Shown here: positions 36,059-49,009 of the stretch, piece after piece
Numbering within the stretch: position 1 is the first letter of the stretch
How the letters are laid out: each line of letters begins with the position of its first letter
DNA from: Abelmoschus esculentus
Taxonomy: Eukaryota; Streptophyta; Magnoliopsida; Malvales; Malvaceae
Direction of reading: 5' to 3'
DNA length: 64,000 nt
NCBI GenBank assembly: GCA_035048815.1
Contig: JAUCBN010000035.1
Location: 9,436,501 to 9,500,500 of the forward strand
The notes under the pieces: model-generated
The model's input: the letters and a program-made list of their open reading frames with translations, nothing else
Database searches by the model: none
Told to the model about the DNA's origin: nothing
Position numbers and translations under genes: made by a program

Positions 36059-37880
36059 AATACAATACTTAAAATTTATAAATATTTAATGTCTTTTATA
36101 TTTATAAATATTTTTAAAATTAACGATATTAAATGATGATACGAAAAAAATACATAATACATTTTTAAACGGTCACATAATACGATATGCTTTTGAAACA
36201 TGTAATCTTGATATTTTATTATAATTTTCGATTCAAGAAATCAAACATTGAGAAGCAATAGCTGTGTTGATCGTTGGTTTTTGACTTGATAAAAAGAGAA
36301 GATTTGGTCGTGACTCGACCAGAGATCTTAAAAGCATTTTTGGTCGTATTATATTTATTGTGTATACGGATATAACACTTGTTATTACGATCGATGTAGG
36401 AGTTGGGTTCGTAAATTTTTTGAAAATTCACACAATTTATTATAACTTTTCTAAAATAACGATACAATAATAAAAATAATAAACCGTTATAGGTGTGAAT
36501 TTAAAATTTATCATTATTTTTAATAATAATAATAATTTTCGAACAATAATATTACCATTAAATAACGATAATCATAATGATAACAGGCATTTTTGAATCT
36601 TTGGTTCTACGTTTAGAACTAGTGTTGAGCAAGCTGAGAACAACGTAGCGCTGGATTGGCATTTGATTCATTCACGAAGATCCATAGTCGGAATTCGAAT
36701 TATAAACAACAATGCAAAAAAGTAGAGAGATGATTTTATTTGGTAGGAGTGAAACATTATCCCATACCTTTGTATTTTTCATTTTTTTCTTAAAAAGAAA
36801 AAAGGGTAAAATTGTAATAGCACACTTATATTTTTTTAGTTATAAATTATATTTTTATTTTAGATTCTTAATGTTTATACATAAAATTAAATTTAAATTT
36901 TTAAATTAATATATATATTAAACACATAAATTTTAAAATTTTAAATATATTTTTATTAATTTATTAATACCAAAAGAAAAAATGATATTAAAATTATTAA
37001 TATCATTTAAGTGATAAAATTTATATATATAGTAAATTAATTTTAAATTATTATTTATTTATGTTTGATCATATATTATAAAATTTTAAAATTTATGTGT
37101 TTAATATATATATATATATTAATTTTTAAAAAATAGATATCTATTACTTGATTAGTCTTGTACATAAATTTTATGGATACTCGCTACGGGTAAATAATAT
37201 ATTTTAAAATTGTCACGTATTTGTTTTTCAAGTTTTAATTTTCTTATAAGAGAACGTCAAAATTCAAATAAAGTCGTGATTAAATATATATGACTTTATT
37301 ATTATCGTAAAAAATTACTAAAGAATTTTAAATGATTTATGACGATGTAAATTACTAAATAATTTATTCATCATTTTTATCTAACTCAAAGTTATATATA
37401 TTTAAAGTATTATAACTCATACGAACCGTTTTACTTCAATGATTAATGAAATAATTGTTATTTTTAAAGGTCATGAGTTTAAATATAAATATTGTAGCAC
37501 ATGATTGAGTGATCGATGTTCAATAATTGAGAGTATATTCTAAAATTTCGATTCTATTTAAAAGAGAGGGAACTTAAAGTCTAAGGAAAATGAATATATA
37601 TTTTAATAGGTCTAGAATCTATGATATAAAATATAGAATAAAGATAAATAATTTGATTAATCGATTAAATATACTTATTCAACATGACAATCATTCTATA
37701 GTAAAAAAATGTGTATCAAGATATAATTAACCATTACTGGTTAAATCGTTCCAATGAAGAAAATGAAATAACATAAAATTAAAAATATAATGTCAAAAAA
37801 AAAATCTAACTTTTGATTAACATTCACTTTTATCTTTATTTTTAAGTAATTTAATTCTTAACATTTATTTTGGGTCAAGA
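36059..37880. other. AT-rich intergenic DNA
   Basis: No coding sequence is supported on either strand. The only structured item is a foldback at 36895-37130, listed separately. Bases 36600-36720 are less AT-rich but not recognisable. Confidence 0.5.
36895..37130. repeat. Foldback element candidate (long AT-rich inverted repeat)
   Basis: The arm at about 36895-36942 contains ATTAAACACATAAATTTTAAA. The reverse complement lies at about 37080-37130, with nearly perfect pairing over some 45 bases around a loop of roughly 140 bases. Shape and size fit a MITE-like foldback. No target-site duplication could be confirmed in such simple sequence. Confidence 0.5.
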
Positions 37881-38232
37881 TGTAACGATCCTGGATTTTA
37901 GGTCAATATTTAGAATATTGAACGTTGACTCGAGCCTTAGATTGTCAAGTTGGATAAAATATCCAAGCTTGTTGGATCGTGTTGGACCCTAATTTTATCT
38001 TGTTAGGCTTTTCAGATTATTGTTGGGCTTGAGATTTTGGAGAAGATGTATTGAAGGGCAAGGATGTTTTATTGTTTGGGAGACAAAATTGTTAGTTCTT
38101 TTGTTTTCTCTGCAAAGGGGATGAAGTCATTGACTCTCATCTCTCCCTCATCATCTTCTTCTCTTCCTTTCATCTCAATCTAAAAAAAATTGAAAGCTTG
38201 TTGTTGCTGAGAGAAAATCACGTTTTGCTCAT
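37881..38232 (+). repeat. Truncated Gypsy-type LTR fragment
   Basis: Starts TGTAACGATCCTGGATTTTAGG, which is reminiscent of Del/Tekay-type LTR starts. It has pyrimidine-rich leader-like DNA around 38130-38180 and stops where another LTR-like start begins at 38233. Confidence 0.4.
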
Positions 38233-38259
38233 TGTAGCGATCCACTTAAAAATTAAAAA

Positions 38260-38294
<35 letters not shown>

Positions 38295-39256
38295 TGAGTC
38301 ACTAGCGAAAAAAGATAGAAATTAGAAAATTTGATCTTCAAAATTAAAAGTTAGGGTTTAATTTAAAAATTAGAAATTAATCTTAAAAAAGGGGAATATT
38401 TTAAAAATAAGAATTTGACCTAAAAATTAGAAATTTTGAAATGTTAACCCTAAATTAGAAATATAGGGTTTAGGTTAAAATTGATTTGGTAATTTTTTAA
38501 AATTTGAAAAGGGAATTTCTAAAATTAGGGTTTTGAATTTGATAAAAGGGGATTTTGAAAATTAGAATTAGGATATTAAAAAAGGTAGATTGAAAATTGG
38601 TTTTAAAATTAGAAAGATGTTGAAAAAGGATTAAAAGGATTGAAGTCTCCATTGGTCACTTTGATAGACCAAACACCGTAAAAAAATCAGATATTCAAAA
38701 TGATTTGGATTCGAGAGTCGGTTACGATTTTAAAATGGTATTAGAATTAAAAAACCGCCCAAAAATTGGCACCTTTACAAAATAACCGCTTAATTAATTT
38801 TGGATTTTCCGGATTAAAGTGACATTTAAATTAATGTTTGTTTAATGATTCGGATTTATTTTAATTTTATCGTATCTTTATTCGAAGGTAAACGCATACA
38901 CCGCCACCATTACGCTTGGTGTTGGGTTCGTTACGACCGAATAAAGTCGTAGTTTATTATTCTCTTTAATTAAGGATGTGACTTGCAAAATAAAATATAT
39001 ACAAGGTACAATACATTGAAATAAAATACATAAAAAAGGTGCATGGCATAAATAAAATAAAATCATAGTAAAATAAATATATGCAACATGAACAAATACA
39101 AATATATGGAAAATAAATGAAATGAAAGAACATGTGCAAAAATGCATATAAATAACTAAAATTCATGAATAAAAATGCATGTTAAATAAGAATAAGCATG
39201 TGTACAAATAAAAATTAATATAACTAAAAAACGTCACTAGAAGTGATTAAATTGAA
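38233..39256 (+). repeat. LTR-like repeat starting TGTAGCGATCC, interrupted by a solo LTR
   Basis: Begins TGTAGCGATCCACTT, with a TAA microsatellite at about 38262-38292 and GAGTCACTAGCG. It carries the phrase CATTACGCTTGGTGTTGGG near 38910. It resembles LTRs of large Gypsy elements, but its own end is not identifiable. Its continuation is probably right of the solo LTR, from 42157. Confidence 0.4.
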
Positions 39257-39261
39257 TAAAA

Positions 39262-42151
39262 TGTAACCCCCTCGACCCGGTCTAGACACCACCCGACTTG
39301 AATGAGCTACACGGGGAATATTGAGGCTAATCCGGAGACTCGTCCCGATAAACAACCCTAAAAATTATTTTTTTATATTTTCTAAATACTTTAATTAGAT
39401 CCTACATGTTCATGCAAGGACCGAGTTCAATTGCAGCGGAGACTAAAGAGAAACGAGTCCTAATTTAATCGAACAAGTTTAGGTTCTCTAGATGCATACA
39501 AGACCTTATAGGCGTAATTCACACTTCGAACATCTTCCCTAGATATAAAGTCACCTAATTCTATACGCAAAACATACAATTTATAAGCATACTTCAACAA
39601 TAACAAACATGGTATATCATACTTTAAAATTAACCTATAATAGATCTCAAAATACCTCATTAACATAAATGTGAATCAATTATAATAATCAACAAAAATA
39701 ACCAAAAACACATAGGTTCACTAAGTCATATCTTAAGCAATAACAATGTTGATAAACGTCAAATATATATAAACATACGACTACAACAAGTCTTATCATC
39801 ATATCAATAATTTTAGCATGGTACCCCATCCCCATTACTCTCTCACTACTACTAAAATTACAAAAAAGACATAATTGAGCTCATACTTGGCGATTACATG
39901 GAATCCATACTTGCCCTTGCTGCCTCAACATCTATATCCTACATTGCAAGGTAAAAAAGAGCGTTAAGCATAAAGCTTAGTGAGGGAATAAAACACATGT
40001 AAAACTTATTTGAAAACACCTTGCAATATAGCCCATAATAAACCGATTTCATCAATTCAAAACACATGTCATGCTCTTTATAAAAGAAAACGTTCATGGC
40101 TAATAATGTCATTTATAAAAACTCAGTAAGTGTCATCAAACTATGGCTTACAATGACATCTTTAAAATCTGGTAACAATACCTCTTTGAAATCACATGCT
40201 TTAAAAACTAAAACACAAGTCTCACATGCTACTCACATAACAATGCTTACACGTGCACCTCAATGCACAAAGCTCAAGTCTTACATTCTAACAACATAGC
40301 AATGCTCAAATCACATGGATACCAATGCTTAGAACCTCGCATGCATAATACCATATGCAATCAAGTGAAAAACATGACACTTACCTTAGAAAAATAAAAA
40401 CATATTTTGATGTTAGTGATCCGATTTATACCATTTTAAATCATTAGGATAAACGAGCAACCACATATTAGTACCACTCCCAGAGCATGCGCATGTTGAT
40501 ACCACTCTTGACATGAATTATCTCACCTTGGTGTTCGGTGACAGTACCACTCCGATCAACCTGTATGTGAAAGTACCACTCCCATCACATAGCATTAGAA
40601 TAAAAGGCAAAATGCAACACACAAGGAATTTATACACGTACGACTTTTTAATGATTATAATGCACTCTAGACCTTATTGATCGATCAACTTATCTCATAA
40701 GGTTCATCACTTAACTAGCCAATATATTATCAAAAACCAATGCTCAAGTTTCACGTTAAAAACAAATATTAACCATATACATCCTACTATCTCATGCATC
40801 AAGTGCATAAATCGGTAAATACAATATTTCTCATGTTTGTAATACAAAACCATGGAAGCATCATATGAATATAAAAAATTTATAAAAACATTATCATGAG
40901 CACTAAATCACATATGCACAACACATTCAGAGCATAACAATTAACATTGTAAAAATACGGCATACTATGAGAACCTTTAAGAAAGTAATACTTAAAACTT
41001 ACTTCCGAATATAGAGATTTTTTTCACACCATCTCTACACCCCAAACCTTTGAAAAAAATTTAAGAACATGCCAAATTGGCAACCCTCATAATCCACTCA
41101 CCAATAACAGTTTCTTGTCCGACAAGTCACTAATTCGATCCAAAACTTCTTCAAACGTGATCATCAACTTCTTTTCCTATTTGAACCATCAAAAACTAAG
41201 GATTTAGTACTTCTAACCGCACAAAACAAACCCCAAGTTGTACCCCCACACAACAACTCTTCAAACATATCAAAAACTTAACCGAAAACTTTCCGAAACA
41301 CACCAAACTTCGCCTAAGCCTATAGTCCGGGATTTTAGATTTTAAAAACACATTATATACATCTTTAACACATTAAAAATAATCCATTTAGGATCAAAAA
41401 ATAGTGGATAAAAACCCTTGAACGAAAATTGGCATTTTTAACCGAAAAACGATTTTTATGAAATCAAAGGATTAAAACGATTTCTCCAAGCCAAGAACTT
41501 GAGAGTTTCAATAAATAAATTTATTTTTCTAGAGGATTGACAAAACCTCATCTCCAAAACTGATCCAATTGCTTTTCAGGTTTTAAAACGAGAAAACGAT
41601 GATAAAACAAGAAAAATTGAAGGAGAAAAGTTAAGATAATTATTGTAAACAATTTTTAGTGGAAAAGAATGAGTTTTTACCTTGAAAACTTGATGAACAG
41701 CGACCTCCAAAGAGGGAAAACGAAAATTAGAAAAATATATGATGTTTAGGTTAATTAAAAAGGTTTTAAGAGTTTAAAATTGGGTTTAATTAAGTTATTT
41801 AATTTAAAATAGATTTTGAGCTTAATTAATTAATATTTGAAAAGCGTAAACCAGCTAAGATTATAATTGAATCAAAGCCCCTTAAAGATTCAAAGTTTTA
41901 GCTTGTTTCATAAAATTACCCCTAAATTTTTAATTTTTACAAAACAATCACTAATTTCAAAATCTTAGGATTTCAAGGGTCGATTTTGAAATTTGATTTG
42001 ACCAAAGTATAATATATATTATTTAAGGATTTTAGAATATTTTTTCTCAATTTATTTCGATAAAAACTAATTTTTAGGTATTTAATCCCGAACTAGGCTA
42101 AACCGACTAAACTGACCTACTAACTTCTAAGCCTAAACTTGGGGCGTTACA
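39262..42151 (-). repeat. Solo LTR (about 2.9 kb) of a Tekay-related Gypsy element, TSD TAAAA
   Basis: The plus strand starts TGTAACCCCCTCGACCCGG and ends GGGGCGTTACA. The five bases TAAAA occur at 39257-39261 and 42152-42156. No internal domain or second LTR is attached. The end sequences and the CCGATAAACAACCCT phrase match the style of the 3.5-kb LTRs of the Tekay element farther right, hence the minus orientation. It contains repeats of AGTACCACTCC around 40470-40590. Confidence 0.8.
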
Positions 42152-42156
42152 TAAAA

Positions 42157-44110
42157 CAGGGGATTTAGGATAAAAATAAAGCCAAAAGGGATTTATTATC
42201 TAGTCAGTGACCAAATTAAATATATTTGAAAACACCAAAGCCCTCAACACGCTATTACGAAATGAGAAAGGGCTTAAAAATAAAGTTAAAAACATGGAGG
42301 GACCTGGGCCAAATAAATCCAGTTCAAAATGGAAGATTAAAACATAAATAAAGACTGAATTAAAAGGCAAATCAAAAACTCGGGGACCTCGGGCATTATT
42401 CACAGGACACAGAGGGGTTATGAGTGCAAAAATCCCATTTTTAAAATACTTTGAGACTATAAAACAAAAAAATAAATTAAACACCCCTTTTGTTTCATTC
42501 TCCTTTAAACCAAAAGCAAAAAAGAGAGGATTCTCTCTTCGGTTCATATCAAACTCAGAATGTTTGAAAAACATTCAAATATTCTTTCTTTTTTCCAGAA
42601 AACCGTCATGGATTTCCAAAAACCGGCCACCACCCACGGTGGCCGGTGACTTCAAAATCAAACCAAAAACGAAAGTTTTCAAACCCCCTTTTGATTTTAA
42701 AACTGAACACTAAAATAAAACTACTTTAAAATCGTTTTCCCCTAAAACCAAAAGTCTTCTGTTTTTTAAAAAACCCAAAAGAAAACCCCTTCGATTCGAA
42801 AAGCAAGGAAGTGGAGTACGACTTCTCATTCACTCCGTCTCACCAAGGACAACCTAAAGGTGCGAGGCTTGTTGCCAATCGAAGGTAGAAATGACGAAAG
42901 GAGGCTTGACAAAACTTTGAAGGTAAGAGCTGAACCCTAACTATTTTTGTTTTTGAATACAAGATAGGAACTCGAGAGGATTTTACCACTAAAAGATGCT
43001 TCTTTTTTTGTATTGATCGAATTTCATGGGGGGACCCCGATTACATCTTTTGGTTTTGGTTTTATAGTCGACTGTTACAAGGGCAAAATAGAAAGGGGAA
43101 AAAAGCCCTAATTTTCTAATTGGTTGTTGATGGGATTTTTGGATGTATTCTTGTTGATGTTTGTTGATATTCATCTGATAAGGCTTTTGATTTCTATGAA
43201 TATTTAGTCAAAATCGCCTCTGAAAATGTTGTTTGTGCTCTTTTAATTCGTACGAATCTAACATCCTTGTTGGTTTGCTTGCATGTACGAATCGATCGAA
43301 AACGCGAGGGGTCTATTGTCGGAAAACGTCGGATGATGTCCGACGACGTAGGCGGTCAAATGGCAAACGAGCTTCGACCGGGAGACGAACGGCCAAATCT
43401 TTTATCCAAAGAGTCGCGCGTCATTTCCACGCGCGCGTGGAGGACTCCAACGGTTGACGCGTGTAGAGCGTGACCATATCTGAAAGCTTCTCTCTTGTAA
43501 TCGTGGCTGTTGGATCAAGATCTGACCCAACAGTTCTGGGGCGGCTGCGCAAAGACAAAAGGGTGGAGTTAGGGTTTTCGGTTATAAGACTTGGGCTAGA
43601 CGTGTGGGATTAAAAATTAAAGGGAAGTGGGTTGTATAATTATTTCTAGGCTTGTATTTGTTTGGGTTTTAATTTTATTATTATTGGATTGTATAATTAT
43701 ATATGGACTGTAATTATTTAAATGGGCTTTTATTTAATAGATTGAGTTGTTTATTTATATAGATTTGTTTAATTAATATTTATTTTATAAATACTAAATA
43801 ATAATAATAAATGAAAACAAAATATTAATAATAAATAACAAAAAGAAACCGAAAGTATGTACATAAAAAGACAAAAATTGCATTCTTAATTTTTTTATAT
43901 AAAATAAGATATAAATAATAAAGTAATTATAATAATATATACATTTTTTGGATTTTGATCTTTTCCCTAAGGAAACAAAATAATATATATGTACATGGGT
44001 TAACCAAAAGACTTTATAAAAAGGGTACATATATTTAATATTTTTGAATTTTTATAATAATTAAAGGCCATTATTCAATTGGAATAAAAATATAACCTGG
44101 TTTAGACCCC
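42157..44110. repeat. Unclassified repeat-derived DNA, probable continuation of the interrupted LTR
   Basis: No supported gene. The phrases GATCAAGATCTGACCCAACAG (43514) and ACGGTTGACGCGTGTAGAGCGTGACC (43450) are of a kind common in large plant Gypsy LTRs. It includes a relatively GC-rich island at 43260-43460 and a perfect hairpin at 42622-42647. AT-rich sequence follows from 43640. Confidence 0.35.
42622..42647. other. Perfect GC-rich hairpin
   Basis: ACCGGCCACC, six-base loop ACCCAC, GGTGGCCGGT. This is a ten-base perfect stem in otherwise A/C-rich DNA. Confidence 0.7.
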
Positions 44111-44112
44111 GG

Positions 44113-44195
44113 ATAAAATTAGTGATTACTGCTTCCCCTCTATGCTTATCGTTGTAAAACAATGATGAAGCAAAGACAATAAGCACTAATTTTAT
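44113..44195. other. Extended imperfect hairpin
   Basis: Outer arms ATAAAATTAGTG (44113-44124) and CACTAATTTTAT (44184-44195) are perfect complements. Inner segments around TTATCGTTGT-AAA-ACAATGATGAAGC also pair. The function is unknown. Confidence 0.65.
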
Positions 44196-44549
44196 ACGAC
44201 TTTCCTATTTGGAGAGTCTGATCTAAAAACCCTTTTTTTACAATTCTGATAGCCCTTCTTTTCCTTGAACACCTGATTCCTGGTTAGCTCCGCCGCGGAT
44301 GGTATTTCGTCTGGACCACCTGCATGCATCAAAACAAAATTTTTAGAAGCAATCTTTGAATTCCCCTTTTGAGATTTCGAGCAAATTTGGAAACCTTTCA
44401 TGGACACCTTAAGACCTAATAACCTCGAATACATCAAAACTTTCAAGTAGGATATTTCACTTCTTCAACAGAAGAAAACCTAACTTCATAACATCAAATA
44501 GGACTTTTCATTTATTAAACGGAAGAAAACCTAATTTCGTAATTTTGAT

Positions 44550-44940
44550 TCTTCAAAAGAACACTTCAAAACTTCATAACATCGGTCTTTAAAAAGATAC
44601 CTTAAAACTTCATAACATCAGTCCTTCAAAAGGACACCTCAAAACTTAATAATATTGGTCTCCAAAAATGACACCTTGATGCTTCGTAACATCAGTCCTT
44701 AACATGGAAACTTTGCAACTTCATAATATCGGTTCTTAGAAAGAACACCTCAAAACTTCACAATAATCGTTCTTTTTTTTTAAAAAAAAGGAAACTTCTC
44801 AACTTCACAACATCGGTTCTTGAAAAGAACACCTCAAAACTTCATAACATCGATATTTAAAAAGGAAACTTCTAAACTTCATAACATCGATTCTTGAAAA
44901 GAACACCTAAAAACTTCACAACATCGAATATTTTGAATCT
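44550..44940. repeat. Minisatellite, about 37-bp unit, about ten copies
   Basis: The unit has the form AAAACTTCATAACATCGGT followed by TCTTxAAAAAGAACACCTC. Copies are imperfect, with variable spacing. Similar minisatellites are common in untranslated parts of Tat/Ogre-type Gypsy elements, and a Tat-like gag fragment lies beyond the Tekay insertion. Confidence 0.75.
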
Positions 44941-44945
44941 TCAAA

Positions 44946-45489
44946 GAGGGAAACTTCTTCACATCATACTTTCAAATACATCCAGACTTCAAAGTATGAT
45001 ATTTTTTTTATTCAAATAATCATTTCACAACTTCTTCGAATTGATAAACTGATAAATTCAAACATCTTGACTTCTTCAGGATCTTCTTTTCTACATGTTT
45101 GAGATCTCTTTCCTTTCTCTTCTTATTACCTGTAGAAATAAATAATGTATGTATGCATGCGTTAGTATGCCCTTTAATTCTAGGGATTCCTAACCAAAAT
45201 GATGCATGAATGAATGCATATGCTTGTATGATCCAAAATCTAATAAAATACCAAACTAAATGATGAATGATTTTTTTTATGTTTCAGGATTGAGCCCTCA
45301 AAATTTGATCACCCTTGCATACTTGGGCTTTCAACTTCACCGAATCTTCTTCTTGATGGAAAACCATAGGCCTGCACTGGTCAAAAAAGAGGTCTACTAG
45401 ATTTAAGCCAAATTCGAAATTGTTGTCAATGAGCGCTCTTGAAGCTAGGGTGAACACTTGCCCCAAAATCTACACATCTAGTACGGATT
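44946..45489. other. Repeat-derived DNA left of the Tekay insertion
   Basis: No coding sequence supported. It probably belongs to the same older element as 57597 onward, separated by the Tekay insertion, because the target duplication TTTGA joins the two sides. Confidence 0.4.
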
Positions 45490-45494
45490 TTTGA

Positions 45495-48400
45495 TGTAAC
45501 CCCCTTAACCCGGCTTAGACGGAACCAGTGCTAATGGGTCACACAGGGAATATCGAACCAAACCCATGAGGATCCGATCCGATAAACAACTCTGAAAACC
45601 GTAATATTTTTTTTATCTTGCCTAGATGCACGATTAATCTCCTATGTGTATTAACTCAAGTAAGGCAGAGACGGACGCAGTTCAATCATTATAAATAGAT
45701 CAATTAAGCGCATACAAGATTAGGAACCAAAATGCAAAGAACCCATTGCACCACCATATCCATAAACAAACTATCGGATAACAATTAAACAAGCTTAACA
45801 CATTCATCATACAATGAGAGATCAAATGAGTTATCTTAGTTAATCAATTTTATGTTCTAACATTTATGGGCTTACTTGCAAAGTATGTAATATTAGGAAT
45901 TTCATCCATCTTATATCATACGATATGTGTTCGGGTTAAAACATGAATCATGGTGTCTCAACATCTCCTAAACTACTAATGGGTCAATTATTTTCACTTA
46001 CTAATTTTAATCCCACGTTTCATGCATTTAAAACTCTCGAATTGCCCTTTCTACGCCAGGTGTTTCGAAATAGCCCTGAAGTGTTTCGGAACACGGGTGC
46101 CCAGTGGACTCATGGTTCGAACTATGGTCACCTGTTTCGAAACAGCCCATAAGGTGTTTTGGAACAGCCACGTCCAGTAGCATTTGGTACCGAACCCTGA
46201 TTCGATACAAATGCTCAAATAGGCATAGGGGTATCGATACTGCCACAGGGTGTTTCGATACCCCCTGTATTCTGGACTAAGTGAGACGTATAAGCTCATC
46301 TAAACCAATCCAAACATAATCATTAATAACCCGATGCTATATGCAACATTCCTAGGCATCACCATCAACATAACCACACCTCAAAACATCAGAAAAGATC
46401 ACAAGGAGACCTATAGGCATGCTTCCTAAAGAATGAATAGTCACACAACTAACATACTAAGTCATGCTTCAACAATTCAAATAAATCCAAAGTTTAACAA
46501 TTAACAATCAAACAATAATGGTCTTTTTACAACATGAAACAAAACCTAAATGCTCACTCCTCTCATAGATTGTGTTACACATTGCCTTGCCCAATTTATT
46601 TGCCAAAAACATACCAAATTTGAAGTGAACTTCCCCTTGGTTTCTTTGCCTCGAACGATGCCCAAAGTGCCTTTATTTTTCTGCAAGGATGAAAAGAGAG
46701 CTTAAGCAAACATGCTTAGTGAGGAAGCTCTACACTAATCATCAATGCATCCATTTTAAATCATGAAGAAAATATAATTTGAAACACATTATTAAATCAT
46801 GCATGTTAACATCTCATGCCCATAATCTTGAAATCATATGCATCCTTGAATTCACATAACCTTTACAAAACAATTTATAAATGATGTACAATCTTAATCT
46901 CAAATTCTTGTATGTATATTGGCATTCTAGTGACCACTTAATGTGAACCTTGGGTTCACCGAATACACGGATCCTTTTTCTCAACATGCATCGGTCGGAC
47001 ACTTAGTCACCCTTGTATACATGTTATCCCCCACTACGCACTGTTGGACACAAAGTCACCCTTGTTTACGTATGGGTCAACTATATGCACGGTCGGATAC
47101 AAAGTCACCCTTGTCTACATATAGGCAAGCTCTACACGCACGGTCGGACACAAAGTCACCCTTGTTTACGTATAGGCGGCACTACCACGCACGGTTGGAC
47201 ACAAAGTCATCCTTGTTTATGTGTAGGCAATATCAATATTCTCTTTATTTTATAGTGCACTCAATCCTAATGATATGTCATTCGATTCGAATCTAAAGTT
47301 AGTGTCACTAAGCCAATATCATAATCAAATATGCATGATAACTTGCTGCTCATAATGCATGCATAATATGTTCAACAAACGAAATAAAAGCCATGCCCAA
47401 AGGCACCATCATGTATAAGGTAATTAACCACATTGTATTCCAAATCATTTCTCATAATTTTCCATAATCATGGATGCTAAATAAGCTATGCATTTCAGCA
47501 AGTAATTCTCATGTGTGCATCATTTCAAATCATGCTCATGCATTTGCATAAATCTCATTGCATTACCAACATAATGCCTTTGTCAAAAATAGCCGAAACT
47601 CATATCGGTTCATCAAAACAATTAATTTACTTACTCTTGAACCATGGAAGGTTTTCACACTCTTCCATAGTCCCCCAAAACAGAACGTACCAAACGCGAT
47701 TCGCTTTAAAATCCGTAACCACTCACCAACAAGCGAAACGAGCTTTCGCCGCTATCCGATGATCGCACCAACGCACCAGCAATCAAGCTTCTTCTTGTAC
47801 CTCTTCTACAACATTAAAAATAGAGCATTCTCACATCATAACATGCTCAAACCAACAGCCATATCCAAACACCGTTAAACTACCGAAAACTTAGCCGAAA
47901 AGACCGTAAACTAAGCCGAAACGCATCCGAACAAAATCAGCCCAAAACCTAATGAATCTAACATCTAATGCACTTCAATTATGATCCAAAAACACATCCA
48001 AACCATCCTTATATCTCCAGCAACATTTAAGCATCTAAAACAGCCCATAAAACAACCGAAAAGCACCTTAAAACTACACCGATTGCATTATTCCAGGATT
48101 AAATTAATGTGATATCAAATCAAGACTCAATTAATCATTAGATCAACATAAAAACATGATTGAATTCATCTAATTTCCAGCACTAAATGAGATCCAAAAA
48201 GATTTCACAAAAACTTCACAAAAACATTAGATCTAACATTAAAAACATAGAATCAAGTGTTTATTCAAAGATTAGCAAGCTAATACTTGGGAATTTCAAT
48301 AAAGAACCTTAGAAAAGAATAAAAATCCAGAAAATTACCTTCAAGATCTATTCACCAAAAATATGTATTTTTCCCCTTCTTGATTCCTTGCAATTTGATG

Positions 48401-49009
48401 TAGATTTGATGAAATTGATGCTTAGGTTTTGTAAAGGATGGAAAGATGATGCAAATGATGTAATCTTTGTGGAAAAAGATGCAAAAATCAGCAAGGAATA
48501 GAGAAAAGATGAAGAGAAAGTGGAGAGAAAATGAGAGAAAAAGATGAGAGAAAATTAAGAGAAAAAGTGGTTTTTGAGAAAAATGATTAAAAATCCAATT
48601 AAAGTAATTAAAAATATATTTTGGTGAATAAATCATCATTAAAAATTAGAAATGGGTTTATGGCCCTCTAAGGATTCTAAGTTTAGCTTGCTTTTCAATT
48701 TAGTCACTAAAAACACATAATTGTCGAAAATTACAAAACAAGTCCCCCAAATTTTACAAAAATTATAAATTGGTCATTTATGCATAATTAAGCATAATTA
48801 TAAATCATTATAAAAATAAAAATTATTTTTTTTAATTTTGAAACATATTTTTAAATATTTTAAACCATCTTCCAAATTATTATTTTTCTTAATTAAAAAT
48901 ATCCTTATTTTATTTTTTCCAGAATTAATGAACCGGAGAACCCGATTCGACCCGAATCGAATTCCCCTAACTAAGCCTAAACTAATAACCCCCAAAACGG
49001 GATGTTACA
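45495..49009 (-). repeat. 3' LTR of the Tekay element (3.5 kb)
   Basis: The plus strand runs from TGTAACCCCCTTAACCCGG to AAAACGGGATGTTACA. It is very similar to 53903-57419 throughout. It contains a TTTCGAAAC/GTATCGA motif cluster at about 46060-46265. The frames seen inside it are not credible genes. Confidence 0.9.
46992..47228. repeat. Short tandem repeat in the 3' Tekay LTR, 51-52 bp unit, five copies
   Basis: The unit contains CGGTCGGACACAAAGTCACCC followed by TTGTTTACGTATAGG. The identical array lies at about 55400-55636 in the other LTR. Confidence 0.8.

Noticed and set aside
43233..43473. Arg-rich overlapping frames
   Set aside because: They come from a GC-rich stretch of repeat-derived DNA; no homology or splicing partners are seen.
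44550..44940. CRISPR-like array
   Set aside because: Unit and spacer are both repeated and variable, and the setting is a plant repeat region; it is a minisatellite.
46992..47228. Frames over the 51-52 bp repeats at 46943-47296 and 55351-55704 as proteins
   Set aside because: They are translations of a tandem repeat inside an LTR, identical in both LTRs, without start context or homology.
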